From Thioalkalivibrio sp. HK1 (GTDB lineage Bacteria > Pseudomonadota > Gammaproteobacteria > HK1): a stretch of 64,000 bases of DNA. The notes under the pieces were generated by a model, which did not search any database, was not told the DNA's origin, and was given only the letters and a program-made list of their open reading frames with translations. Of the stretch, positions 48,561-57,745 are shown piece by piece (position 1 is the first letter of the stretch; every line of letters starts with the position of its first letter). Made by a program: the position numbers and the translations under genes. The stretch spans positions 1 to 64,000 of the forward strand of contig JFBG01000008.1 of assembly GCA_000583135.1 (NCBI GenBank), in the 5' to 3' direction.

Positions 48561-49241
48561 ATGTCCATCCTCGATGCCCTTGATCCGCCGGTGGTGATCG
48601 CTCCTTCCGATCCCGACAAAGTGCGGGCGGCGGTGGTTTGGCTGCACGGGCTAGGAGCCGACGGGAACGATTTCGTCCCCGTGGCGCAAGAGCTCGTTCG
48701 AAGGGGGTTCGACGATGTGCGTTTTATCTTCCCCCACGCCCCTTTGCGCAAAGTCACCATCAACGGTGGCATGGAGATGCGGGCGTGGTACGACATCGTC
48801 GGCGCCGATCTCGATCGAGGCGAGGACGGAGCGGGGGTGAGGGAATCGGCGCGGATCGCAAGCGCCCTGGTCGAGGAGCAGATGGCCCTCGGGATCGAGC
48901 CCGGGCGGATCGTGCTCGCCGGATTTTCCCAAGGCGGGGCCATCGCCTTGCATGCCGCCTTGCGCTTTCCTCGGCTTTTGGCGGGGGTGCTCGCCCTGTC
49001 CACCTACCTTCCCCTGCCTAAGACGGTGGCGGACGAGGTCCGCTCGGAGAATCGGGATCTGGCGATTTTCCTCGCTCACGGCTCCGAGGATCCGATCATC
49101 CCGCTGGCTCTTTCGGATCGCTCCTGCGATCGGCTGGCGGAGATCGATATCGAGGTCGAGACCCATACCTACCCGATGCCGCATTCGGTCTGTCCCGAGG
49201 AGATAAGGGATATCGCCAACTGGCTGGGGCGGGTGCTTTAG
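48561..49241 (+). CDS. Alpha/beta hydrolase, carboxylesterase family
   Basis: A 226-aa cytoplasmic carboxylesterase/acyl-protein thioesterase-like hydrolase. The oxyanion region is VVWLHGLGADGNDF, the nucleophile elbow GFSQGGAIALH carries the Ser near residue 118, the acid is in HGSEDPIIP (about 171-180), and the His is in YPMPHSV near 205. Length matches the ~220-aa phospholipase/carboxylesterase family. It follows rhlB by about 125 bases, on the same strand, with no obvious functional link. Confidence 0.92.
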   Translation: MSILDALDPPVVIAPSDPDKVRAAVVWLHGLGADGNDFVPVAQELVRRGFDDVRFIFPHAPLRKVTINGGMEMRAWYDIVGADLDRGEDGAGVRESARIASALVEEQMALGIEPGRIVLAGFSQGGAIALHAALRFPRLLAGVLALSTYLPLPKTVADEVRSENRDLAIFLAHGSEDPIIPLALSDRSCDRLAEIDIEVETHTYPMPHSVCPEEIRDIANWLGRVL

Positions 49242-49266
49242 GCTCTTGGCTTTCGAGCGCTTGGAT

Positions 49267-50331
49267 TCACAGGTGATTTCTCAAACCGAGCGTATCCGGC
49301 CACGGTGCGAGGTAGTGCTGCATTTCGGCATGGCGATTCGGGGCCTTGCGGAAATGATGGCGCAAAAAACGGATCGGCAGGGTCAGGGAAACGGATCCGA
49401 GGCGGTATTCCTCGATCAGATCGATGAGCTCTCGCCGATCCGCATCGCCCAAAGATCGTTTGAGATAACCGGCAAGGTGTTGCAGAACATTGGTGTGGCG
49501 GCGGCGGGTGGTGCGTCGTCGCATCCCTTCCATCAATAGCCCGATATATTCTTGGGCGGTCTTCTCGATATCTCCTTCCCCCGCTCGGGCCACGAGTCGA
49601 CCGGCGGTGCGATAGTGCACTTCGCTATGGGCCAGGAGCAGGAATTTATGACGGGTGTGGAAGTCGACCAGCTTTCCCGGGCTGCAGCCATCGTCCATCG
49701 TTCGCATCCAGCGGCTGCGGGTGAACACCCTCTCGACGAAGCTCTCGCATAACGATGGATCGTTGAGTCGACCCTCGTCCTCGCAGGGAAGCAAAGGCAC
49801 CGCCTCCATGATCCCGCGGGCGAAGATCCCCCGACCCATGCGGGGGATCGCTTGCGAGCCCCGGCGGTCCCCCGATCCATCGGGGGGCGAGGCGGACCTC
49901 GGATAGACCTTGATCCGCTCCATCCCGCAGCTCGGCGAGCCGCGTTTGAAGATATAGCCGCAAAGCCGCTTCGCCCTCGGCGCCATCGTTCGCGCCACCT
50001 CGGCCAAGGCTTCGGTGACATCCCCTTCATCCTTTCCGATCCGCACCGCTTTCGGATCCTTCGGATCCCCGGTCAGCCGGATCGGGGGGCGCGGAATGCC
50101 CAGACCGGCCAAGGCCTCGGGGCAGCAGGGCACGAATTCGAAATGACGGGCGAGCACTTCGGTGAGATAGCGATTGTGTTTATGCCCGCCGTCATAGCGC
50201 ACCGCCTCGCCGAGCAGGCAGCTGCTGACCCCGACCGGAATGCGTTCCCCAAAGCCTTCCGTCGACGGATCGGATGCGCCGGTATCGGGGGATCCGGCGG
50301 CGGGGTTTCGCAAGTCGAGGGGGGCGGACAT
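49267..50331 (-). CDS. DUF523-DUF1722 fusion protein
   Basis: A 354-aa protein. The N-terminal DUF523 part reads PVGVSSCLLGEAVRYDGGHK and PCCPEALAGLGIPRPPIRL, with cysteines in SSC and CCPE and a later GSPSCG. The C-terminal DUF1722 part includes FHTRHKFLLLAHSEVHYR. Such fusions are widespread and have been proposed as cysteine-rich proteins in thiouridine or tRNA metabolism, but a reaction is unproven. ATG 50331 is preferred because the upstream extension is Arg/Pro-rich. RidA lies upstream on the same strand. Confidence 0.85.
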   Translation of the reverse strand: MSAPLDLRNPAAGSPDTGASDPSTEGFGERIPVGVSSCLLGEAVRYDGGHKHNRYLTEVLARHFEFVPCCPEALAGLGIPRPPIRLTGDPKDPKAVRIGKDEGDVTEALAEVARTMAPRAKRLCGYIFKRGSPSCGMERIKVYPRSASPPDGSGDRRGSQAIPRMGRGIFARGIMEAVPLLPCEDEGRLNDPSLCESFVERVFTRSRWMRTMDDGCSPGKLVDFHTRHKFLLLAHSEVHYRTAGRLVARAGEGDIEKTAQEYIGLLMEGMRRRTTRRRHTNVLQHLAGYLKRSLGDADRRELIDLIEEYRLGSVSLTLPIRFLRHHFRKAPNRHAEMQHYLAPWPDTLGLRNHL

Positions 50332-50432
50332 GGCGAGGTGGTCGAAAAGAATGCTCGGATGAGCGCTCGAATCAATGGTGCGAGCCGGAGGAACGAGAAG
50401 GGGGGCAAGCCCGATCCGCCGGGAGATCTCGA

Positions 50433-50834
50433 TCAGTCTTTCAGACGGCGAGCGATGGCGTCGATCTCGACGAGTCCTTGGCGGGCCAGCCCCGAAACCC
50501 CGATGCAAGTGCGAGCAGGCAATCGATCGGGGGGGAAGAAGGTGCGATAGATCTCGTTCATCTTGGCATAGTCCCTATCGAAATGGGTCAGGAAAACCCG
50601 TATCGAGACGACATCTTCAAGCCTCGATCCGACGCCATAGAGAACGATGCGAAGGTTATTCATCACCCGAAGGGTTTGGGCCTCGATCCCTTGGGGGAAG
50701 GGCCGATGGTCATCCTCGGGATCGTTGGGCAGCTGGCCGGTGAGAAAGATGAAACCGGCGCTTTCGACGGCATGGCTATAAGGGGCCACCGGTCGGGGGG
50801 CGCCGGGGACCATCAAAAAAAGAGGATCGTTCAT
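50433..50834 (-). CDS. RidA family enamine/imine deaminase
   Basis: A 133-aa trimeric YjgF/YER057c/UK114-family protein. The Arg needed for deaminase activity is in PARTCIGVSGLA (about residue 105-107), and the conserved Glu is in VEIDAIA near residue 121. It clears 2-aminoacrylate and similar enamines released by PLP enzymes. Length matches RidA (about 128). It lies between the HtrA gene and the DUF523 gene. Confidence 0.92.
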   Translation of the reverse strand: MNDPLFLMVPGAPRPVAPYSHAVESAGFIFLTGQLPNDPEDDHRPFPQGIEAQTLRVMNNLRIVLYGVGSRLEDVVSIRVFLTHFDRDYAKMNEIYRTFFPPDRLPARTCIGVSGLARQGLVEIDAIARRLKD

Positions 50835-50955
50835 GGCGGTGAATCCTTGATCGTTTGAAAAGTGCGGATGCGAAATGCGTCGGTAAAAGAATCTTTGGAG
50901 ATTGCCTTGGCTTTGCCGGTCGTTTCATTGCCAGTCGTCTTTACAGCAAGTCGTC

Positions 50956-52569
50956 TTATTGCAAGACCAGGAGTAGCTGACGATTCCCCCGCAGGAGGCG
51001 AATCGTCAGATTGCGGGGGTTCGGGCGCAAGACGGATTGCATATCCTCGCTGTTACGCACCCTTCGGTTGTTGATGGCGAGGATGATATCCCCGGGGCGA
51101 ATGCCGTTCCAAGCCGCCACCGAATCGCGCTCGACTCGGGCGATCAAAACCCCATCGACGCCGCGGTATTTTGGATCGTCCTTCTCGATATCGCGGATCG
51201 TCGCACCTTGGAGCGCAGGATGGGAAAGGGGCGATGTGTCGCTTCCGATCGTGGCCGTAAGGCGCAGCGGCTCCCCCGCCCGGATCAGATCCAGATCGAT
51301 ATCCTCGCCGACCCGTATCAAGCCGATTGAATTGAGCAGGTCGCGGGCATCGTCCACCGGCGAGCCGTCGATGGCGGTGATCACATCCTCGATGCGAAGC
51401 CCGGCGCGCTCCGCCGGGGAATCCGCCTTGACTTCGACGATGACCGTCCCGCGGCCGTTTGCAACCCCCAAGGCTTCGGCCAGGTCCGGATCGAGATCCT
51501 GTACCACCACCCCGATCCCCCCGCGCACCATGTCCCCGTATTCGGCCAACTGCCGCATCACCGCCGAGGCCATATTGCTCGGCACGGCAAAGCCGATCCC
51601 GATATTGCCGCCGCTCGGTCCCAAGATCGCGGTGTTGATTCCCACCAACTCGCCCTTGAGGTTGATCAGCGCTCCGCCGGAGTTGCCGGGATTGATCGAG
51701 GCATCGGTTTGGATGAAATCCTCGAAATCCTTGAAGTCGAGCCCGCTGCGACCCAAGGCGCTGACGATGCCGGAGGTGACGGTCTTCCCCAAGCCGAAGG
51801 GATTGCCGATGGCGATCACGAAATCGCCGACATGAAGATCGTCGCTATCGCCGACGGGTACCGAGGTCAGTCCCTCGGCGTCGATTTGCAGCAAAGCGAT
51901 ATCGGTGCCGGGGTCGCTGCCGAGCAGCTGCGCAACGAAACGCCGCTTGTCTTCCAAGATGACCACCACGGCATCGGCGCGCTCGACGATATGGTGATTG
52001 GTCAATACCAAGCCGAGGTCGGCATCGACGATCACCCCCGAGCCTGCGGCCCGTTCTTGCAAGCGCGGGGGCTCGGCTTGGGGCAGATCGAAAAAATGAC
52101 GGAAGAAGGGATCGCGCAGCAGGGGGTTGTAGCGTCGGGGGGCCGGGGTTCTGACCGAGATATTGACCACGGCCGCGGTGGTCTTTCGAAGCAGCGGTGC
52201 AAGCGAAGGGATTCCATCTCGTACGGGCAGGGCGGCCTCGGCGATGCTCGATCGTTCGATGAACGAGGCTCCGGTATCGAGCAGCGCCAGGCAGCATAAA
52301 AGCGCGATCGCCCTTGACAGGCGAAATCCGAGGCGAAGATTCGAGAAGATCTTTTTTTTCAGGCCCCCGCTTTCACCGCCATCGATCTCGGTCGACGAGC
52401 GCAGCCCTTGAGGGGCGTGATCCCGGCGACATCGAAGTCTCTTCTCGATAAGAGGGATATTAGGGATATTGATAAGTGGGATTGAATCGAGCGTCCCTAC
52501 CTGCGATTCATCGGATGGATCGCCGCTTCCCTCGAAAGGACGCGCAGGTGTCGGTTGATTGGCTCGCAT
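50956..52569 (-). CDS. HtrA/DegQ-type periplasmic serine protease
   Basis: A 537-aa periplasmic protease and chaperone. A signal-like hydrophobic segment lies near 83-105 (LSRAIALLCCLALLDTGASF). The trypsin-like domain shows the triad His in TNHHIV, Asp in GTDIALLQID and Ser in TDASINPGNSGGAL, followed by two PDZ domains (about 345-440 and 450-535). The 80 residues before the membrane segment lack typical signal features, so the true start may be internal, but no ATG or GTG with a ribosome site is evident. The family handles misfolded envelope proteins. Confidence 0.9.
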   Translation of the reverse strand: MRANQPTPARPFEGSGDPSDESQVGTLDSIPLINIPNIPLIEKRLRCRRDHAPQGLRSSTEIDGGESGGLKKKIFSNLRLGFRLSRAIALLCCLALLDTGASFIERSSIAEAALPVRDGIPSLAPLLRKTTAAVVNISVRTPAPRRYNPLLRDPFFRHFFDLPQAEPPRLQERAAGSGVIVDADLGLVLTNHHIVERADAVVVILEDKRRFVAQLLGSDPGTDIALLQIDAEGLTSVPVGDSDDLHVGDFVIAIGNPFGLGKTVTSGIVSALGRSGLDFKDFEDFIQTDASINPGNSGGALINLKGELVGINTAILGPSGGNIGIGFAVPSNMASAVMRQLAEYGDMVRGGIGVVVQDLDPDLAEALGVANGRGTVIVEVKADSPAERAGLRIEDVITAIDGSPVDDARDLLNSIGLIRVGEDIDLDLIRAGEPLRLTATIGSDTSPLSHPALQGATIRDIEKDDPKYRGVDGVLIARVERDSVAAWNGIRPGDIILAINNRRVRNSEDMQSVLRPNPRNLTIRLLRGNRQLLLVLQ

Positions 52570-52954
52570 GGTTTTTTATCGCCGATCGATCTCGAAGGGG
52601 TTTTCGAGGGTCATAAAGCGCAGATTCGTTTTCCAAAGGCCCTTTCGGATTCGCCGAGACTTGCGATTTTCGATCCCAAGGATCGAATCGGCACGCACCG
52701 GGTTCGATCATCGATCGAGGATCGAGGCCCCGAAGCATCGTGGCGATGGGATTTTATCTTTTTCCCGCCCCTTTGCGGATCGACGGCAATCACCCTCGAT
52801 GCGCTTTCGATCGCCGATCCGTCGATCGCCCGAGGCTCTCGAAGCGGATCGAACCCCGTCAAGGGGATCGCAAGGATTTCGATCCGACGAAAGCGTCAAG
52901 CGGCCGACGAACCGGGCAAAGACCCCGATGGGATATGACAGGTTCGAGACGAGC
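52570..52954. other. Intergenic region between HtrA and the M16-like gene
   Basis: These 385 bases hold no supported gene. They are unusually dense in GATCG and TCGAT words, as in several other gaps of this window. Confidence 0.4.
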
Positions 52955-54379
52955 CTAATATCCCGGCAGCGAACACGATGCCACCTGCTCGATCTCGGTG
53001 ACGACACAAGCCCCCGGTAGGGCATCGGCGTCGGGGGTGATGGCGACGATGATCAGGTCGCGGCTCGACGGAAAAGCCCATGAAAGGCGATCGCTCACAT
53101 CCTCGGCTTCGATATTTCCCGGTGTTCGATCCGAACGATGTGCATCGCCGCTTTCGCTTTCTTTCAAAGCCGATTTCAAGATCGTTCTTGCCGCGCCATC
53201 GACATCGCCGGAATAACCATGGAATAACTCGGTGAGTTCGCGTTGCGATTCATCGATATCGATCGGGTCGGGATCCGCTCGATAATCCTCGTATCGGCGA
53301 AGGACCGACAGGGCGGCCTTTGCCAGTTTCGATTCGTCGACATCGACGCTGATGGACATGAGTCGTATCGTACGGTCGTAATCGACGAATCCCGCCTCGA
53401 AGCCATTGGCCGATATCGGCTCTTTCATCAGCGTATCGAAGAGCGCTCCGCCCCGTCGGGTAAAGGAATGCAATGCAAGCAGGTCGGTCGGACCCCCACC
53501 CTCGGCGAAGGGCGATATGCGTCCGAAAAAACCCAGCATCGATCTCGATGCCTCGGGGGTGTGCAGCAAGATGGTTCTGGGCGAAAAGTCCGTTTGCACC
53601 GCAGGCGCCGCCGCTTCGTTTTTCCCGTCCGGCAATCCCGACAGCAATCGATCGATCGCCTTGCCGGCATCTTGGCGGGTGATCGCTCCGGCGACGGCGA
53701 TCGTCAAGCCGGATCCGACGATGGTCTGTCTGTGCCAGCGGCGTAAATCATCGATCCCGATCCTTTCGATGGCATCGGCATCGGCAAGACTCAAGAAATC
53801 GTTGAGCGGCCCGTCGCCCAAAATCGCCAGCCGGGCCATATCCTCGATTCGATCCCTCATTCCTTTTTGCGCTCGCTCATCGATCCGGGTTGCCGATCGA
53901 TCGCTCTTGATCCGCTCGACCGAGGCCGGATCCATCAGCGGCATCGAAAGCATCTCGCTCGTCATCGAGACGATGTCATCGAGATGCGCTCGGGGAACGC
54001 TCAGCTCCCCGATGACATGATCCGAGCGGATATATAGCCGCCCGAGGGCGTTCCGGTCGTTGAAAAAATTCAATACATCCTCGGGAGCGAGATCGTTCGT
54101 TCCACCGGTCATGATGACCTCGGCCGCTATTTCGGGCACCGCCGGATTGTTGTGCGCTCGATAAGCCCAAGGCGTCGGCCATGCGCTCGTGATCATGATT
54201 TCATCGACACCATCTTCATCGATCGGCATGAAGTGAAAAGTCCGTCCCTCGGGGGTCTTGGCCACGACGACTTTTCGATCGATATCCCGCTTAGTCCCAT
54301 ATTCACCGTTCAAGAGACCGGTATCGGTGCATGAGACCAAAGCCAGCGCCAAGACCATAGAGACCGGAATTCCTCTCAT
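52955..54379 (-). CDS. M16-like peptidase-fold lipoprotein, non-catalytic
   Basis: A 474-aa envelope lipoprotein. The lipobox LVSC gives Cys17 as lipidated residue. The rest resembles an insulinase (M16) family half: GRTFHFMPIDEDGVDEIMIT, WAYRAHNNPAVPEIAAEV, and a C-terminal region RDLIIVAITPDADALPGACV. The zinc motif H-x-x-E-H is absent, so it is likely the non-catalytic partner of a peptidase pair encoded elsewhere. It is preceded on the same strand by a decayed duplicate. Met1 of 54379 is a good signal start. Confidence 0.75.
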   Translation of the reverse strand: MRGIPVSMVLALALVSCTDTGLLNGEYGTKRDIDRKVVVAKTPEGRTFHFMPIDEDGVDEIMITSAWPTPWAYRAHNNPAVPEIAAEVIMTGGTNDLAPEDVLNFFNDRNALGRLYIRSDHVIGELSVPRAHLDDIVSMTSEMLSMPLMDPASVERIKSDRSATRIDERAQKGMRDRIEDMARLAILGDGPLNDFLSLADADAIERIGIDDLRRWHRQTIVGSGLTIAVAGAITRQDAGKAIDRLLSGLPDGKNEAAAPAVQTDFSPRTILLHTPEASRSMLGFFGRISPFAEGGGPTDLLALHSFTRRGGALFDTLMKEPISANGFEAGFVDYDRTIRLMSISVDVDESKLAKAALSVLRRYEDYRADPDPIDIDESQRELTELFHGYSGDVDGAARTILKSALKESESGDAHRSDRTPGNIEAEDVSDRLSWAFPSSRDLIIVAITPDADALPGACVVTEIEQVASCSLPGY

Positions 54380-54483
54380 TGCAAATCGCTCCTTTGCGCA
54401 AGCCTGCGAGTGCTATCCGATCGCTATCCAATCGCAGGTCGGGAGTGCGATCGATGAACGGTAGGATCGATGATAAAAACGCA

Positions 54484-55260
54484 TTATCGTTGCGGACACC
54501 GTACCACCTGCTCGATCTCGGTGATGATACAAGCACCCGGTAGGGCGTCGGCGTCGGGGCTGGAGGCGACGATGATCCGATCGTCGCTCGGCGGAAAAAC
54601 CGATAAAAGACGATCTTGGACGGTATCCAATTCGATATCTTCGAGTATTTCACCCAAACGAGAGATATCGCCGGTTTCGCGATCTTCCACAGCGAGTATC
54701 GAGATCGTTCTCGCCGCGACATCGACATGTCGAATATCTCGTAAAATCCCGCCGCTGATTCCCCGCCGCATGGCCACTTCGACCCTTTCGATGGCATCGA
54801 GATCGTCCAGACCCAAGAAATCATCGAGCGGCCCGTCGCCCAAAATCGCAAGCCTGGCGATGGCGTGCATTCGATGCGCGATCTTCGGTTGTGCTTGGCT
54901 TTCCAATGCCGGCAGACCCTTTTTGATCCTTTCGACCCAAGCCGGATCGAGGTGCGGGGCGAAGAGCAAATCGCCGGTTATCGAAATGATTTCATCGAGG
55001 TATTCTCGGGGAAGGTCAGTTCTCCGATCATATAATCCGCATGGATACGAAGGCGCCCGCGTGAATCTTTATCACTGAACAATTCGAATAGATCTTGTGG
55101 TTCGAGATCACCGGTTCCGCTGTTGGAGGAGGGTGTCGGCCGCTATATAAGGCACCGCCGGATCGTTGTCGGATCGATAGGCCCAATGCATCGGCCATGC
55201 GCCGGCGATCGTTATTTCGGTGGTGCCGTCTTCATCGACCGGCATGAAATGAAAGGGATT
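54484..55260 (-). pseudogene. Decayed duplicate of the M16-like lipoprotein gene
   Basis: In minus-strand frames this stretch matches the next gene piecewise: FHFMPVDEDGTTEITIAGAW, then WAYRSDNDPAVPYIAADT, a frameshift and a stop, GTGDLEPQDLFELFSDKD, a second frameshift, LLFAPHLDPAWVERIKKG, DDFLGLDDLDAIERV, and finally DADALPGACIITEIEQVVRC. About 190 residues of the middle are deleted between AIERV and the C-terminal part (VDVAARTISI), and the signal peptide is lost. It is a pseudogene from a tandem duplication. Confidence 0.75.
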
Positions 55261-55865
55261 TATGCTGGCCCCGATAATAGTTTGGATAGCATGAATATCT
55301 ACGCAAATCGAGCGGGATCGCCCGCCTGCGGGCGCAGGTGCCCGCACCCCATCCGCATGGCGGGAGGTCTCGATCTTCGAATAACCGCCGGGGCCTCGGT
55401 GCCTTGGGCCATCGATCGATGCCGGTGCGAAGCGAAATCCCCCTTCCAAATTCCTCTACCGAGCCCTTGATATCGAGATCGAACCCCGGCGAACACTCGA
55501 GCGAGGGCCATCGAATCGATCATCGGGCGAGGTGCAGGTCTTCGATGCTTGCATCGTCGAACGAGATATCTCTTTCGATCGCCTCGGACGCGCCGCTTTT
55601 TTCAAGCCACCGAGCCGGCCCACCAAGGCGATCGGATTGCCGATGCGCTCGAAATCTCACAAAATAGGCCCGGCGGGCGACCCGTCCCCTTTTTCGATGT
55701 CGGCGATCGTCATGCGAAGGTCCGGTTAAGGGGGTGGATGCGGGGTTGAAATCCGGTGTGTCGTTCCCCATTTAACGCCCGATAATCGTCGAAGTCGAAG
55801 GATCTTTGTCGAAAGATCTTCGAGGTACGGACCGAAATCTTCTTTCAAAGGAGCACGGTTTCAAG
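55261..55865. other. Intergenic region before the Gld-type ABC operon
   Basis: These 605 bases hold no supported gene. The first part may preserve the upstream region of the lost M16-like duplicate. The ABC operon promoter should lie in the last 200 bases, but I cannot fix it. Confidence 0.4.
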
Positions 55866-56870
55866 ATGATCGAGATCAGGAAGTTGACCAAGCGCTTCGG
55901 GTCCTTGGTTGCGGTGAACCGGATTTCTTTCGATGTCACCCGCGGCGAAGTGCTCGGCTTTCTCGGCCCCAACGGAGCCGGGAAATCGACCACCATGAAG
56001 ATGGTGACCGGATTTTTGGCCCCCGACGAGGGAAGCATCGTCGTCGATGGCGTGGATATCGCTCGCGATCCCGTCTCGGTCAAGAAGCGGATCGGCTATC
56101 TACCCGAAGGCGCTCCTCTGTACGGCGAGATGACCCCTATCGCCTTCTTGGGATTCATCGCCCGCATCCACGGCTATCGGGGAAGCGAGGCCAAAGAGCG
56201 GGTGGATTCGGTGATCGATCGGGTCAGCCTCGAGTCCGCAGCGCACAAACCGATCGATACCTTGTCCAAGGGATTCAAGCGCCGCGTCGGTTTGGCCCAA
56301 GCCATCTTGCACGATCCGGAGATTCTGATTCTCGACGAACCCACCGACGGCTTGGATCCCAATCAAAAGCACGAGGTACGCACCTTGATCCGCGGCATGG
56401 CGGCGGAGAAGGTCATCATCCTATCGACTCATATCCTCGAGGAAGTGGATGCGGTTTGCACCCGAGCCACGATCATCGCCGACGGTCGGATCGTCAGCGA
56501 CGATCGTCCGGAGGATCTCCTGCGGCGCTCGAAGGGACACGGGGCCTTGCGGATTCGGCTGCGCAGCGGCGGGGATCCCGATCGGGCGGCGGCGATGATC
56601 GCTTCCTTCGGCTCCCTATCCGGGGTCAAGGAGGTCGAGGAAGTCGCCAATCATGAAGGAACGGTGGAACTGTCGCTCTTTTCCGACGGCGGCGTCGTTC
56701 CCACCGTCGCGGTTGCCGATGCCGCTCGCAGCGGCGGTTGGGAGATCTTGGAGATGTACGTCGAGCGAGGGCGTCTCGATGATGTCTTCAGAGAGATCAC
56801 CACCGATATCGGCCCCAAGAAAGACCGAAAAAAAGATGCCGCCAACCGAGGAGGTGCGGATCATGGCTGA
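55866..56870 (+). CDS. GldA-type ABC transporter ATP-binding protein
   Basis: A 334-aa ABC ATPase. It shows Walker A FLGPNGAGKSTTMKM (about 36-50), a Q-loop equivalent IGYLPEGAPLYGEM, the signature LSKGFKRRVGLAQ (about 137-149), Walker B ILILDEPTDGLDPNQ, and a C-terminal extension of about 100 residues. It energises the permease encoded next. ATG 55866 has AAAGGAG twelve bases upstream, a rather long gap. The set GldA-GldF-GldG is known from gliding Bacteroidetes but also occurs in many non-gliding bacteria. Confidence 0.88.
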   Translation: MIEIRKLTKRFGSLVAVNRISFDVTRGEVLGFLGPNGAGKSTTMKMVTGFLAPDEGSIVVDGVDIARDPVSVKKRIGYLPEGAPLYGEMTPIAFLGFIARIHGYRGSEAKERVDSVIDRVSLESAAHKPIDTLSKGFKRRVGLAQAILHDPEILILDEPTDGLDPNQKHEVRTLIRGMAAEKVIILSTHILEEVDAVCTRATIIADGRIVSDDRPEDLLRRSKGHGALRIRLRSGGDPDRAAAMIASFGSLSGVKEVEEVANHEGTVELSLFSDGGVVPTVAVADAARSGGWEILEMYVERGRLDDVFREITTDIGPKKDRKKDAANRGGADHG

Positions 56871-57597
56871 TACGTGGACGATCTGTCGGCGGGAACTGGC
56901 GGGGTATTTCGGTACCCCCATCGCCTATGTCTTCCTCGCCATCTTCGTTTTTTTGAGCGGAATCTTCGCCTTTTATATCGGCAATTTCTTCGGTCGAGGT
57001 CAAGCGGATCTGCAGGCTTTTTTCGTCTATCACCCGTGGCTTTATCTCTTCTTGATCCCGGCTTTGGCGATGCGACTGTGGGCGGAGGAGCGGCGTTCGG
57101 GCACGATCGAACTGCTCTTTACCCTACCGATCACCATGGGGGCGGCGGTCTTGGGCAAGTTCCTTGCGGCGTGGATTTTCACCGCCGTGGCCTTGGCCAT
57201 GACCTTTCCGGTATGGATCACCGTCAACTATCTGGGGGATCCGGATAACGGCGTGATCCTCGCAGGCTATTTGGGCAGCCTGTTGATGGCCGGGGCCTTC
57301 CTCTCGATCGGCTCTTGCGTCTCGGCCCTGACCCGCAATCAGGTGATCGCCTTCGTGGTCAGCGGAGTGGTTTGCCTAGGGTTCGTGCTCAGCGGGTTTC
57401 CCATGGTGCTGAATTTCTTTGAGGCTTTCGCCCCGCCGATCATCGTCGAGACCATCCGCTCGTTCAGCTTCCTCGATCACTTCCATGCGATCGGCAAGGG
57501 GGTGCTGAACGCCGTCGACGTGATCTATTTCGCCTCCCTCATCGTGTTTTGGCTATTCGTCAATGCATTGGTGATCGAGTGGCGCAAAGCCGCTTGA
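56863..57597 (+). CDS. GldF-type ABC transporter permease
   Basis: A 244-aa ABC-2 type permease. It starts MADTWTICRRELAGYFGTPI and has six membrane segments (about 18-42, 58-75, 98-125, 134-160, 165-190 and 212-240). RRSGTIELLFTLPIT near 80-95 is the usual cytoplasmic coupling region of these permeases. GAGGAGG precedes ATG 56863, and the gene overlaps the upstream ATPase by eight bases, so the two are coupled. Confidence 0.88.
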   Translation: MADTWTICRRELAGYFGTPIAYVFLAIFVFLSGIFAFYIGNFFGRGQADLQAFFVYHPWLYLFLIPALAMRLWAEERRSGTIELLFTLPITMGAAVLGKFLAAWIFTAVALAMTFPVWITVNYLGDPDNGVILAGYLGSLLMAGAFLSIGSCVSALTRNQVIAFVVSGVVCLGFVLSGFPMVLNFFEAFAPPIIVETIRSFSFLDHFHAIGKGVLNAVDVIYFASLIVFWLFVNALVIEWRKAA

Positions 57598-57745
57598 AGG
57601 TGCGGATCGAAGGCTTCTTCGGCGCTCGGGGAGGGTTTTTGGAAATGAGAATCGACATGAAAAGGCCATCGAGAAAGCCGAAATCCAAGACCTATCTCCC
57701 TCTTTCCTTTTTCGGCATCGGTGATCCGGCATACGGAGAGAACGC

